From Atherinomorus stipes (taxonomy: Eukaryota; Chordata; Actinopteri; Atheriniformes; Atherinidae): a DNA stretch of 64,000 nt. The stretch lies in assembly GCA_023101725.1 (NCBI GenBank), contig JALJCO010013358.1, positions 372,001 to 436,000 of the forward strand, in the 5' to 3' direction. The position numbers and the translations under genes were made by a program. The notes under the pieces are model-generated. The model ran no database searches, was not told where the DNA came from, and saw only the letters and a list, made by a program, of their open reading frames with translations. Below, in pieces: positions 13,201 to 27,600 of the stretch. How positions within the stretch are numbered: position 1 is the stretch's first letter; every line of letters starts with the position of its first letter.

Positions 13201-16200
13201 GAGTCAGCGGTCGCCTTGACTGATCTCGCTCTCATCTGCTTGAATCATCGCTCCGCTTGCCATTGCTGTGGTACTTGGCTTGGGATCGGGCGCGTTTGAT
13301 GTCTACAGCAGACGTGTGTGTGTATTTGTGTGAGTCTTGATGTGAAGGTGGCAGGCGCAGAGGCCAGCAGAGGCGTCAGTGACGTGCATGAGCTGTAGAG
13401 CACGCCCCGTCTTGCTTTATGCTGTTTAATGCAGCTATTGCCGCAGCATGTTTCCACAGATGAAGCGGCATGAGAGAAGAGCTTATAGAGTGCATCTATA
13501 TAAAGATGAAAGATAATGAGACGCCTCAGTCCGCAGATAGTCACTAATGGATGTGCAAGGCGGAGAATCAGAGAGTTTTTCTCTCTGAGGAGCTGTGGCT
13601 GTGATATTCTTGCCACAGAATAGCCTTATCAAGCAATACAAAGCATATTTGTGTTTGAAATTCAAAAAAAGCGTCTGTCATTTCAATTTTCTTGACGCAC
13701 GCAAACATCAACTGGCCTTTGTCAGCTAAAACATTTCCAAAACTAAATTAATAGTTCCTCTGCTCAGAGTTATGGCTTGTATAGTTCAATGTATGTCAAC
13801 TCCGAATACCTGCTGGGCTGGTTGAGTAATTTATGTGTGCATTCGGAACATAATCAGCTGGAGATGTGTGCTGAAGTTTCCAAATAAATGTTCCAGCAGC
13901 TAACAGGGGTGCCAGTGAAATAAAGCCTGACACATTGTTGGCAAGATAAATACAAACCAGCCTGGAGGGACTCAAACGGATGTGTGAAGATGTTATTGGC
14001 CAAGCTGTGCCGTCACCGATGTTTTTTTCTGTTTCCGTCTGCCCACAGGAGATTGCCATTTGACTGAGTGGTCGTCTTGGAGCTCCTGTCAGTTGACTTG
14101 CCTGGAGGGACGGAGTTTTGAGTCCATCGGTCGCCAGGCACGCTCCAGAGCTGTGATCATTCAGGCCATGGAGAATCAGGGCAACTGTCCACAACAAGTC
14201 TTTGAGACTCAGCCATGTAAAGGTAAATGGAGCCCACAGACTTCTCTGCTTTAGCCCTCTAAAATAAAGTAGAGCATGTGCTTCAGTTTGTTTTGTTTTT
14301 CCAAAAAACTTCAAATAAACAAAGTGAGTTTACAAGAAAATTAATCTATGAATGATATTCCTCCTAATTCTTCCTACCCAACTTCTCTTCACATTGTGAA
14401 CACATTGAGACATTTCTGGCACATTTTGTATGGTAGCTGTATGTATTTCAAGTTTTCCACATTTTTTTGCGTCTTTATTTTTATTTTTGTCATTTTTTAT
14501 TTGTTGTTAATAATAATTAGGGCTGTCAGGTGATTAAAAAGTTAATCTAATTAATCACATATTAATCTCATATCTGCTGAAGCAGTTGTGGGGAACAATG
14601 GTCCTCAAGGACTGCAGTCCTTTAAGTTTTCACCCTTCTCCAACACAGCCTATGCAGTTCTGTACTCATTAGCTGTGTCTCATCTTGCGTGCAATGAATT
14701 TCTAACAAAAACATTTCTGTCAGAGTCCTGCACCGTCACGTCACTCGCACGTGTTTCAAGCGTGCACAGAGACAACATGTGCCACAGAAACCATCAGAAT
14801 TTACATGCTCGTATTCCTGCTGATCTGATCGTGAAAAGGTTTGAACCACCCCTCTGCCCTCCACTGAAAATTCTCTTAGATCAAGGCTGATTGCATCAGC
14901 TGAGACATTTACATGTCGCATTTTTGTCCCAGTCATATTATTGGCTGGACGGTGAAGTCACTGTTTTACTGTAGTCAGAGCTCTGACTGTAGTTACCCAC
15001 ATGTGTCACCTGTCATTAAATGGGCTGCACTGCAAAATAGTAAGGAAAAAAAAATATGCTTTGTTGATTTTAATGTGCAGTCAGTCAGGTTTTACTCCAT
15101 GCACTGTGTAAATCTGCTGTGCGCAGAGGACACAAAAGTAGTGCGCGATTGCGGAGGTGCACAGCTTAAACCCGGAATGCACTGTGTGATTTTTGGACTT
15201 TTTTGAGCCAATTTTCCAGTCGTGCGACAATTTTGGTGATCGGGCCAACTCTTGGCCAAATCGTGTGTCGTGCGTCGTGCAGTATACAAGGGGGTCACGA
15301 GAAGCGATTAGCACCTCACGACAAGCTCCCAATCAGAAATCGTGAGTCGCAAGAAAATCAAACCTGTTTGACCAGACTGAGAATTTTTTTGTTCTTGGAG
15401 ATTTTCACATTTTGCATGCGTGAGACAAAAACAGAAGTAAAGCAGAGACAGCATGGCGACCCGGCGCATCATTTGGACGGAGTTGTCATTGTAGAACCGA
15501 CAGACTGTACAGCCCACGTCTGCTAGGCCAATTCCTCGTCCACACATGACGTCGTCGCCTTTTCTTTTTGGCAAAGAAGAACACAAACTGCCAAGGCAGC
15601 GGGGTTTTTTGGTGATAGCATACTGTTGCTGCTGTTGTTGTTGTTATTGTCGTCTTCTTCTCCATTTTCTTCTTCTACTACTAGCTGTATTTATTGCGTT
15701 GCATGAGGACATACATTGCAAGCTATGAACTTTTGAACTGTGACTGATTCACACAATTTGAGTTGGGCTGCGAGCAAAGATTGAAAATATTGCACAGTGT
15801 ATCCCAGGCTTTAGAGGAAATACTGTTTCCATGTAAACATGAAGGAGAATAATCAAATTCCAAATTATTAATTCTGAAGTAAAAAACAGCATGTAACTGG
15901 GGCCAGTAACGGCTGAATGAGGGACAAAACGTTTATGTCAAGCCAGATGATTAGAGTTCTGCATTCTGCGTAGGATGCACCTTTTCCCTTCCTCTGCCAA
16001 GCTTCCTCTGTCCTCATTCCCTGTGTCCTCAGTGCTCATTTAAGGCACAGGAATATCCTCTGATGCTAAATAAGGAATAAGGAATGGCTGCATGGGCGGA
16101 GAAATGGAAGGAGACAGGTTGCAACAAAACATAAGTCATCAAGTATTTGCTGAAGCTATTAGCTGATATTGATAATAAAAATACTGGAATCCCATAAACA

Positions 16201-18732
16201 CTGGCAGACTGTGAACTTATGTGTTGATTTTTTTAAAATAATCTTGCACTTTTTCTTATTCCTGCCACTTTATATCTTTATTAATCTCATTATCCAGGAG
16301 GTATTTGGCTTCCAGTGCCTCGCTTTTTACTTAAAAATTAAAGCTGTGTGTAACTTGCACATAAAATGGTAATTGTACGACGCAGTAGGGGTCTTTTTTA
16401 TATTACAACACACTACTAGCTGTATGATATTAATCCTAATTATGTACCTCCTGCAGTGTTTTTCTTTGTTTTTGTAATTCTGCTTAAAGTTTCACTTCTG
16501 TGTAGCTAGAACAAAAAAAAAATCAGGTTAGAGTGTCTTTGGTCCTCTCTTCAAAATCCCTCTTTTTCTGTGTATTTCCCTCCAGGAAAATAAAAGCTTT
16601 GATTGTAAAAAGAAGGTCATTTCATACATTTCAATCCAATTTCATCTCATTTTCTCCAGAGCTGCCTTTGTGTCTTTGCACTCAGCTTCAATAGGGAAGC
16701 TTGTACTTTTTCCTGTCATTACAATCACAATATATCTTAGATGAAAATAGAGAGCTGTAGAGGGAAAGGAAGGAGAGGTTACCATCCAGAGGAGCCTGAT
16801 AGCTGGTCTGGATGCCCAACGGAAGCTGCTAATGACGACCTCTGCCATTTCTACAGGAGGAAAATGCCACAGTTACCAGTGGAAAACGGGAGGATGGAGC
16901 AACAATGAGAGGGCAGTGTGGTGTCAACGCTCAGACGGTGTCAATGTCACAGGTGAACAGTTTCAGCATCTTCTGTCCCCCCTATGAGTCAGTCTCAAAG
17001 AAACAACAGTAGTAATACACACAAATAATGTTCCCAGTTCTGTTTTTGTTCCCATGAGGTGCGTCAGTTTGACCATTTTTCATTTCATCCTGAATCACAC
17101 GAGTATTTGCTACAATATCTGATCATTTATTGGCTCAAACAGTGTCGCTATGACGATAAGTGTATCTCCTTTCATTCTCCTCTTCAAGCTGCCAGTCTGT
17201 TAAGTTTAGCAGAGGTGGTTGTTGCAGATGGTTTAGAATTACATTTACAACAGATATCCTCATTGGATCAGGAGATAATGGAAAACAGGACATTTGGTGA
17301 GATCTGACAGTGGTGGATACAAAAGCATCATCTTTAGAGTTTGCAGTACCATTATACTGTCAAGGTGTCGCGCCCCAGCAGATGTGATCTTTTTCAGATA
17401 TGATTATGTGCCTTAAGAAAAATATCTGATGATATCAACTTGCAATTATAATGGAGCTGGTGTATTTTAACATGGCCAAGGCGCTCTATGACAGACCGCT
17501 TTAGGCTGCATTCACATCACCAGGATGAAGTGAGTCAAACTCCATCTTTTTATTTTCCCATTAATGTGACTCATCTGATTTCTTTTTTTTTCTTTTTTCA
17601 AGGCATTGTGGACAGAAATCCATTCATCAGTTGTAATTCTAAAATCCAATGTGTGCCACCTCAGTTTGTGCACTGAAAAAGACATAAAAAATCAAAGCAA
17701 TAAGAGCAGAGTAAATGAAACAAGGTCGTTCGTTGTGCGGCTGAACATAAGACGTTTGCTGGGAAAAATTCAATATATTCTGTAAAGTGAAAAACACATT
17801 TAACATAAGAACTAGATATAATCATGGACAGACACAAACTTGTGTTTTTTTATCATTAACTGTAATAGATTTAATTTGTTGTGTTTTACATCTTGCCACA
17901 TAATTTTTTTTCAGTGTAGTCTGACATCAGATACAGCCATCCTTAAAAATGATTCATACCCTCCAACTAAAGAAAAGGGTAAATTCACAATAATAATTCA
18001 AACAAGAAACTAAAGAAACTAACAATAAATAAAAATTTTCAAAATTATAATTTAGTGAGACAAAATTTTGCTTTTGAATTGTGGTTGGAAATATTAATTG
18101 AAAAAATAAACAAACAAAACTACCCCAGACACATTAGATCACCTTTCCCATGAATAGTGGACCAAAATACCTGTCAACAGGTGCAGGATTTTTTGTGAAC
18201 ATTAGAGAAAACACCTGATTGCAGTGATTGCTTCAAAATATTGCTCAACAAAATTTTAGCTTCAGAGCCCCATCCTGCTTGTTTATTTGCTTTATTTTTT
18301 GTGTGTTTGTTTTTAATATTTTTTTCAAACCACAATTCAAAATCATTGTCAAGATTTCCAGAATTAGAATTTTTATTTATTATCACTTTTGTCAATTTTC
18401 AAGTTATTTCACTGACAGCTGATTTTTTTTTTGTCTTTATTTGGAGGGTATGACTAGTTTTGAGGACGACTGTATATCTGATAGATGGCTGAAGAGAGCG
18501 CATGTTGGATGATTTTGTCGTCATAAACCAGATAAAGTCATCCATCTAGCACTTTTGTCCTGCGTCAGTCTTTTCCCATTTTAGTTTGAGTTTATTTCTA
18601 TACTTTAAAAAAAGGGATAATGCACATTACTATAAATTATACATGTAAAGTGCTCAGAAAAGGTCAGGGTAAGTTCCCTGCAGCATCACAATGCAAAGCA
18701 GCAAAACAATTTAAAAAATGTACATTAAGTGG

Positions 18733-18771
<39 letters not shown>

Positions 18772-18794
18772 CTAAAAGAAAAAAAGAAAGAGAG

Positions 18795-18847
<53 letters not shown>

Positions 18848-19786
18848 AAAAAAAAGGGGGGGGGGGAAGAAAAAAAAGAAAAAAGGGGGGGGGCTAAAGG
18901 GGGGGAGAGGGGGGGGGGAAAAAAAAAGGGAGGGGGAGGGGGGCGAATCACAACAGTCTTATTTACTGTAAAAAGTCAAAAAATGATGAAAGGTCTTTAC
19001 AGTATGATACAAATCAGCATTAAGTGCAAATTTGATTTCAGATGTTTGTTGTTGACATACTGTAAGGTTCATAATTCAGTGCATAATATTTGCTTAGTAA
19101 AGTTGCATTTGTGTGCAAAAGCAGATTCTGATCCTCAGGTTGGATAAATGTTTGCCATCTATCTGTGATGTCTTCTATTAATGTTAAATATTATTTATTT
19201 CCAGTAACTCATAACAGTGATGACAATCTATACTGGAATATAAAACACAAATATCGTCATGACTTATCACATGATGGTAAAGAAATACTTTAAAACGTTT
19301 GTAAAGGTTGATACTTTTCTATTTTATTACATATTTGGCTTTCAGTATCGTTTAAAAAGTAGGGATGGGCGATACCGAAATTTTTCATTTTGATACGATG
19401 CCAGTAGTTTACGGTACTTTTTAATTGATACCGATATTTTGATCCCTTTAAAGAAAACCACATGATTGTAAAGTTTGCATTAATATCTTGAACACTAGTG
19501 CAATATAAGTAAAACTTATATTTAACAGAAGTACTGGAAAAAAATGCTTTTAAAACAATAATAAATTAAATCAATGAAGAAATTAAACTAAAATACGATT
19601 GAGAACTTCTTTTAATGATCAAATAGGTTAAAAGGGTTAAGATTATTTACAGGTTAATATCATTATTTTATTTTTTTAGGCGTTTAAGTGCAGCCCACTG
19701 CTCTGATACTAGTACAGAGATGGGTAAAATGAGCCTAATTTCCCGGGGACATACAAGATAAAAAAAAAAAAACAAAAAAATATATA

Positions 19787-19843
<57 letters not shown>

Positions 19844-22800
19844 CATAGTGAGGTTTTTATTTACAGGTTGAGATTATTTAAGATTATTTGAATTTATTCA
19901 GCAGAAAATGTTCAAGTATAAAATATAATAGTAATATTATATATTTACCAAAACATAATGTGCAATAACCTGCATTAAAGTACTGAAAAATGAGAAGACA
20001 TCATCATCATCCTCACTAACAGTAGCTACATCATAATGACTTCTGATAGGCTACCACCATCATGTGACACAGAAGCTAGAATCTGATAGGCTACCACCAT
20101 TATGTGATACAGAAGCTAGAACCTGATAGGCTACCACCATCATGTGATACAGAAGCTAGAACCTGATAGGCTACCACCATCATGTAACACAGAAGCTAGA
20201 ACCTGGTAGGCTACCACCATCATGTAACACAGTAGCTAGAATCTGATAGGCTACCACCATCATGTGACACAGTAGCTAGAATCTGATAGGCTACCACCAT
20301 CGTGTGATACAGAAGCTAGAACCTGATAGGCTACCACCATCATGTAACACAGAAGCTAGAATATGTTAGGCTACCACCATTATGTGATACAGAAGCTAGA
20401 ACCTGATAGGCTACCACCATCATGTGACACAGAAGCTAGAACCTGGTAGGCTACCACCATCATGTAACACAGTAGCTAGAATCTGATAGGCTACCACCAT
20501 CATGTGACACAGTAGCTAGAATCTGATAGGCTACCACCATCATGTGACACAGTAGCTAGAACCTGATAGGCTACCACCATCATGTAACACAGAAGCTAGA
20601 ACCTGGTAGGCTACCACCATCATGTAACACAGTAGCTAGAATCTGATAGGCTACCACCATCATGTGACACAGTAGCTAGAATCTGATAGGCTACCACCAT
20701 CATGTGATACAGAAGCTAGAATCTGATAGGCTACCACCATCATGTAACACAGAAGCTAGAACCTGATAGGCTACCACCATCATGTAACACAGAAGCTAGA
20801 ACCTGATAGGCTACCACCATCATGTGACACAGAAGCTAGAACCTGATAGGCTACCACCATCATGTGATACAGAAGCTAGAATCTGATAGGCTACCACCAT
20901 CATGTGATACAGAAGCTAGAATCTGATAGGCTACCACCATCATGTGATACAGAAGCTAGAACCTGATAGGCTACCACCATCATGTGACACAGAAGCTAGA
21001 ACCTGATAGGCTACCACCATCATGTGATACAGAAGCTAGAATCTGATAGGCTACCACCATCATGTAACACAGAAGCTAGAACCTGGTAGGCTACCACCAT
21101 CGTGTGATACAGAAGCTAGAATCTGATAGGCTACCACCATCGTGTGATACAGAAGCTAGAATCTGGCTCCTTTCACATCATTTCATTGCCTAAACCTCTT
21201 AAAAGTGAAAACAAATTACCTGTTTTGTATCTGTACAGCGGTATTGCGATACGCAAAAAGTAATGATTGTGATATTTTGTCCTGCTGGTATCGAAGTATC
21301 GACTCCAACGTATCGACATGCACATCCCTATTAAAGAGTTTTATCTCCTGGATGTTCTTACAAAATATTTTCACTTTGTTGCAGAGTAAATGTATTTTGC
21401 CCACAGTGGGCAGTTCATGTGTCTAATCCAAGATGCGTGTATGATTGTAAACCATTCAATCTGATCTGCATTGACCTGAACAATGTCGCTGGTAATGTGA
21501 ACGTAACCTTAGACACATGCAGACCCACTTACACATAGTAGTTTTAGTTTAGTGCTCCAGGTGCATTTTACACCTCATTTTGGCCCATTCTCAAAGTGGA
21601 CTCCATTGATTTCTCTTCTCCATCTTAAGATAAGTAATCAATAAACAAGACGCTGAGCTGGGACACTTTCAATCCATATAAATATAATCATGCATTTGTA
21701 TTTGTGGGAAGTAAAGCAGGCGGAGAGAAACAGAACAAAGTTAAAAGTGCTGTGGGAATGAAAGCTTTAGGCAGCCTTGACGTGCTGTAAATAGCAGGCG
21801 AATGCCATCTTATCGCTGCCGGGAAGTAGTTTTTGGCAAATAAGAGTCCAGAAGGAACAACCTACCTCTTCGGAGAAGCAAGGAGCCCAAGGCATTATTC
21901 TTTGATATTTTGACATGCAATTTTCCATGTTGGAATTAAAATGTTCACCAATTGATCAGGGACCGTGATAGGCCACTGCACCATTAATCAGGTGTGACAG
22001 AGCATTAATTTAGTGATCAATGGCCAGAGGAACAGAAATGAGAATGTGTTGTCTTTCTCCAGGGGGGTGTTTCCCACAAAAAAGGCCAGCCACACTCAGA
22101 CACTGCCATCCACCGTGCACAAAACCCTTCTCACACTGCACACCGGTAAGATCATTGTGCTTTGATCAGACTGCTGTGTTCTTTTGCTGTTTTCTGCGAG
22201 GTGGCGAGTTCGATGGATTTTGACAGATTTGGCATTTTTAATCCCCCAAAACAGGCTATTCAAAGCTAATCAAATTAATACCTCTGAAAGTGGGCTCGGT
22301 GTCAGTTAAGAACTACACCTGTGGAGGCATGGGATGCAGTGGTGGAGGAGAGCTGCACACATGCAGCATGAAAATGGCAGATTACAGCCTTATCTTGACA
22401 TTTTACTGCCCCTCAGAGTACCTTCTTGTAACTGCACATAAAAAATGCAAAGCAGCAAAATGTTTTTGCATTTGGTAGCAGTGGGCCTGTTTCCAGCCTG
22501 ACTCAGAACATGTCACCTTTCTTTAAATTAGGGGAGGGGTATCATTTATCCCCTGAGGTTCCCAGATGTCAGAATCTAGAAACAAGCTATTTTTGTGTGA
22601 ACAGAAATAAGAAGTTTACATTTGAAGTCATTTTTATTGGTTTAAATGATGATACTCTTTAATACAGAGTGGAGTGTGCGGGTGTGAGAAGGGTTACACT
22701 GAAGTCATGACCTCACACGGCTTTTTGGACTACTGCACAAGAACCCCAGGGATGGACAACAGCAAGAAAGCCGATGTGAAAACCAACTCTGGAAGATTAA

Positions 22801-24642
22801 AACCCGGACCGTCTCAGACCGGTGACCTCTTCAGTGAGTGGACCTTGCGACCTGTTGGCCCAGGTAGTGAAATGGAAATCAGCTGCACAGCTCCACCAGC
22901 ATGTTTGATATTGTTCTTGCCTTTGAAACTGCCTTTGTAGCTCGAAGATCAATGAGCCATGGGGGGAAATCATTCTAGGTCAATGTTTTTACTGGGCTCA
23001 TCATTATAGGCAGTAGATGGACCATAAAACTGCCAAGAAATTTGCACTCATTACTTTCTGTATCTTGAAAAGAGACTAAGCCTACTCTGAAATGTGGGAG
23101 AAAAAAATCAGAAGATATCCAGAAAAGAGACGCAGATGACATTTGAATTTTGTATTCTTGATTTTGCAGATGGAAGAGTAAAACTGTGGGTTTATGCTGT
23201 GACTGTCGTTGGATTCATCGTTATTCTTTTCATAATTGCATTATCGTTCCTGATCTGGTATGTACTACTGTGTTATCTGAAGAGATTCTACTTGTGCATG
23301 TTGTTAAAGTCCCACAACGTAACCTTTAGACCAAACATGCATTTCTGACTTGTTTTGATGGCACACCAACATTCATTATGCACATTTTCGAACCGTCACT
23401 GCCCAGCGGCGTCCCAAAGCCCAAGACCGCTTACATCACAGCGATGCGACCAAGACTGTCCAGATTCGAAGGCTCCTTCAAACGCAGCCTACAAATGAGG
23501 CCTTATTTCCCCCAGATTTTAGGGACAGTCCAGTGTATCCTCTGTGGCTAATCCTATCCCAGTATGCATTGCAGGCCGAATGGGACATTCTACAGCAGAG
23601 GTGTCTAAACTTATGAGACATTTTCATTTTATTTATTATTTGATTTTATTATTGTGTGCAAGTCAATATTATGGTCTTTCATTGGCTGTTGTTCGTTAAA
23701 CTAACTAAAGTTAGCATGAGACTTTTGAAATCTTGTAAACTTATAGAATAAACTTACCTGGATTTGATTTTTTCTCAGCCGGAGGAATAAAAAATGCCAT
23801 CGCTGTCATTAAAGCTGCTGCAACTCCTCTAAAATTAGCAGATTAATGGTAAGGCTGATATTTTGGAGCGCCGTTTTGCTTCAGTTTAGCGCTGTTACAG
23901 TTGCTAGGTAATGAGAGATATGCAGAGGAGGCAAGACCGTCCAAACAGCCTGCCACTTCCGCCTTTCGTGGTCTAAGGAGGACCTGGCCTACATAGACCG
24001 GGTAGGATGCGTCCTTCAAAGGACCTAGCTCCTGAATTTGGACATAGCAACTGTCTTTTACTGGCTGGAGAGAGCTCACAGTACAGCTACGATGCAAGAT
24101 GGATGCTAGTTTAGCCGTGTCACCGAGAAGGGTTCTTGCAGGGTCTTAAAAATGTTCTAAAATTCCAAAACTTTACATTTAAGGCTTAAAATGTCTTAGA
24201 AACAGCCAGATTTTCACCCAAGGTCTTCAATTTGATTTAGACAAGTCTTAATTTGTTTACTTTAACTCATTCCCTAAAAGCGTTAGCAACAAATGTTACG
24301 CTGAAAAACACTGCAACGCAGCAGTCAGAAGTTGACTCTGTCCATCTTTTAAGAGGCTCAGAATTTTTTTGGTTTTTGTTTGTTGTTTGTTTTTTTTTTT
24401 TTTTTGGAACAAAATAACTTTCTTTCTGGGGGGGGGGGGCTTTCTTTGGGGGTTTTTTTTTTTTTTTGCCGGGGGGGGGGGCGCGGGGGGGGTGGCTTTT
24501 TATTCAACCCTCTCTTTCTTTTCCAAAGAAAATACCTTAAACGTGCTATTCTGATTTTTCATTAATGGCGGGGGCTCTGGGGGGGGGCGCTTTTTTCTCC
24601 AGGGGGGGGGGTGTTTTGGGGCCAATGGTTGTTTTCTTCTGG

Positions 24643-24673
<31 letters not shown>

Positions 24674-27600
24674 TAGTCCTCGGGCGGGGGATCGGCGGGC
24701 TTTCCTGCGCGGCCGTGGGGTGTGGGGGGGGGGTTTTTGGGGGCCCTGTGTTCCGCTGCGTGCTACTTCTTTTCCTTCGTGAGCTTGTCTGGGTTTTTTT
24801 TTTTTTCGGTTTTGTTTTGGGGGCGGGCGGTCTTTTTTCTTCCCTGAGGGTAGGTTTTTTCCCCTCACTTTGGCTATGTTGGCTGGGGTGTTGCGGGTGG
24901 GATTTAACTGAGTGGGGGGGGGACCCTCTAGCCCAAAAAGACACGACGAATCTGGGGGCGATCTCTTCCCCGCGCGAAAAGCCGACTGAGTGCCCGTACT
25001 CTTCTCTCGCGGGCCGGGGGAGGGCCGTTGTGGGCGGTTTGGCTGGTTTTTTCCTCGTTTGGTCTTATGGGGCCGAAGAAAACGGTTTTTTTTTTTCTGG
25101 TGCCGGGGTTTGGCGTCTCTTTCCCTCATCCCACCCAAGCAACCACGGGCGGGTATGTCCATTCTGGGGGGGTCCGGCGCGCGGTAGTTGGGGGGGGGGG
25201 GTCGTAGGGGTTTGGGGGGGTGTAGGTCCGCGATTATTCCTTGTGGGGGGGGGCTGGGGGGTGCACAATGAAATCCCACGGAGACCGAAAATGGGGGGTG
25301 GGGAGTGGGGGGGGGGGGATAACGGGAAAGAGGGCCAGGGGGGAAAGTGGGTGGGGCGTGGCGTGCGCATCGGCATCCCCGCGGGAAAGACGTTGGGGAA
25401 TAGGGTTAGGGGGGGCGGGAACGTGGCGAAGGCGGCTTGGGGGTGGGATGCAAATGGGGATTCCTGACGGAGGGGTGGGAAAATAAAAAGAAAAATAAAA
25501 ATGAAAATAAAAATAAGAAAGTAATGGAATAAATGAAAGTGAGAATAAAAATGAAAAATATAAATAGATATATACTTTAAGTAAAATGAAAATCTGAAAA
25601 CAAAAAAATATGAAAACTGAAAGAAGAAATAACTAATATAAATAACGAATATAAAAAAAAGAAAAAGAAAAAAAATAGAAACAGAAGAAAAAAAATAGAA
25701 AGAAAAAAGAAAGAAAGAAAAACAAAAAACCAATAAAATTTCCAAAGATAAATAAAAAAAGAAAACAAAAAATAAATAAAAAAAAAAAAAAAAGAAAAAA
25801 AACACAATAAACTAAAATAAGAAAATATAATAAAGTAATAAAAGAGAAAAGAGTAAAAATAATGAAATAAATAAAATACTAAAAGATAAAGAGAAAATAG
25901 AAAAAAAAAAAAAAAAAAATAATAAGAAAAAAAAAAAAAAAACAAAAATATAGCTACTTTAGGAGTGTTGCTACGTGATGATTAAACTACAAATCCCAGG
26001 ATAACCACTTGTTTTTACAGTTAGTTTTCTCTATCATATTTTCTATTGAAAATCCCATCATGTCTGAAAGCCTCTGTGTCATGGCTGGATATAGACAGAT
26101 AGTGGTACGTTGGAAAGGTTACTTTGGTTAAGAAGGTATAGTTTTGTTATCAGTTTTAGTTCTGAATTCTTTTAGTCTTTTTAAAGGTAGAGTCCGGACT
26201 GTTTTACCCCGTTTCTGTTTGTAAACGCTATTCAAACCAAGAGCCCCTCCCTCGGGCTAATGGTCACATCACTCTTCAGCCCCAAGCATCTCCCTCAAAG
26301 CAAGAAAGTGGGTGAAAGCCAAACCAATATTAACCCATAGTTTTCAAGCACGCACTATCTTAAGCTCTTTTCGCCACAAAATACTTCCCTTTCTTTGCTG
26401 CATCCGCCATTTTTAGCGATAATTCGAGTGAATCTGATGTCAACTCCAGTCGCCTTTTAAAAAAAGTTTGTTCCAGTCGACGAGTTTATCCCAACAGAAC
26501 GCTATGCCCTTAGCTCTGTCATTGGCTGGAGATTACCCGCAAATCTCCACCCAGAAACATCCCAGACATACACCAAAACAAAGGGTAAAGGCGAAATACA
26601 GTCAGGGGAGGGGGGTGCAAACAAAACTTGCCCCCACACAAAAGTAGAGGTCCAAAAGGTGCAGATTAAGCCAGATTTCACTCAAACAAATCTAGCCTTT
26701 ATTTTCAGTGGGGATAACTTTGGACTCTACCTTTAATACAAGAAAACTTTTGATTACTATTTTTTTATATATATAAGTTTTGAATTTCTGGGATCAAGTG
26801 AATGTTATTGTGTTAAATTTCATTCATAACGGTCTTAAAAAGTCTTTAATAGGTATGCACGATATAATAGGCCCTCCATTGGTATCGGCCTATATCGGCC
26901 TTAAAACTGAATATCGGACATTGGACATCGGCCACCCCACCGATATTTAACCGATCAGCCTGCTGTTTCTGAAATCTTAAAAAAAAAAAAAAACACTTCT
27001 TCTTCAAAAACTTAGTTTTTACAGACTTTCAAACTTCTAAAGACTAGAGGTGGGAAAAATATTGATACACTGAAATTTTGCAATATTTTCATATGTTGGT
27101 ATCATATTGACATTTAAAAATGCAATCTTGATCTATTTTACTAATGAAATCTCGCGAGAATTCATAAAATATTGCGAGAGTTTTTAACAGAACAATGAAA
27201 TCTCACAAGATTTTGTAAGTAAAAATAAATTGATACTGCTTTTTTAAATATCAATTTAATATTTGGCATATTAAATATTGTGATATTTCAGTGTATCAAT
27301 ATTTCTTTCTCACCCCTATTTTTCAAAGTATCAGAAACGGATAACAAAACTGCTATTTGGAATGACTGCTTATTTTTTTTTTCAGCTTTAATATCGGTAT
27401 TGATGTCGGTTACATGAGTTTTGAAATATCGGCATGTCAGATATCAGCCAAATTTCAAATATTGTGCATCTCTAGTCTTTAAAAGCCCTTAAATTTATCT
27501 TAATGGAACCTGCAAGAATCCTGCTGATAAAACTGCTAGAAGTTCCGTTGTGGGCCTTTAAGTAAATAACAGAAGCCTCATTTTACAAACATTTTATATG

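Larger units (their letters stand above)
19363..21330. mobile_element. MITE-like element with AGGGATGGGCGATAC ends containing a minisatellite
   Basis: The left 'agggatgggcgataccgaaa' and right 'cgtatcgacatgcacatccct' are inverted relatives, and further GATACC/GGTATC motifs pair inward. The interior has (TTA)n at about 19789-19843 and the 40 bp tandem array 20041-21160. Most of its length is tandem repeat. Confidence 0.65.
24130..27523. mobile_element. element with GGGTTCTTGCAGG ends, carrying nested insertions
   Basis: The left 'gggttcttgcagggtctta' and right 'aacctgcaagaatcctg' are inverted relatives. Short 'gtctta'/'cttaaa' motifs repeat near both ends. The interior is interrupted by the G/A-rich zone (24.4-25.95 kb), a TTAA MITE (26181-26736) and an ATCGGCC hAT-like element (26850-27474). 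Confidence 0.6.

Noticed and set aside
13245..14314. Minus-strand frames of 123 and 172 codons over and beside the thsd7b exon at 14049
   Set aside because: Shadow frames antisense to a real exon; no motif or splice support.
15203..15586. Overlapping frames of 107 and 92 codons on opposite strands
   Set aside because: They lie within the MITE at 15166-15813 and have no recognisable domain.
20041..21160. Regular repeat spacing resembling a CRISPR array
   Set aside because: The 40 bp units are contiguous with no unique spacers, in a vertebrate intron; it is a minisatellite.
24500..25467. Long proline- or glycine-rich open frames on both strands (up to about 300 codons)
   Set aside because: They arise from G runs in a low-complexity zone, overlap one another on opposite strands, and show no domain or splice logic.
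25065..25945. Phe/Tyr-rich open frames on the minus strand
   Set aside because: Translations of an A-rich simple-sequence tract.
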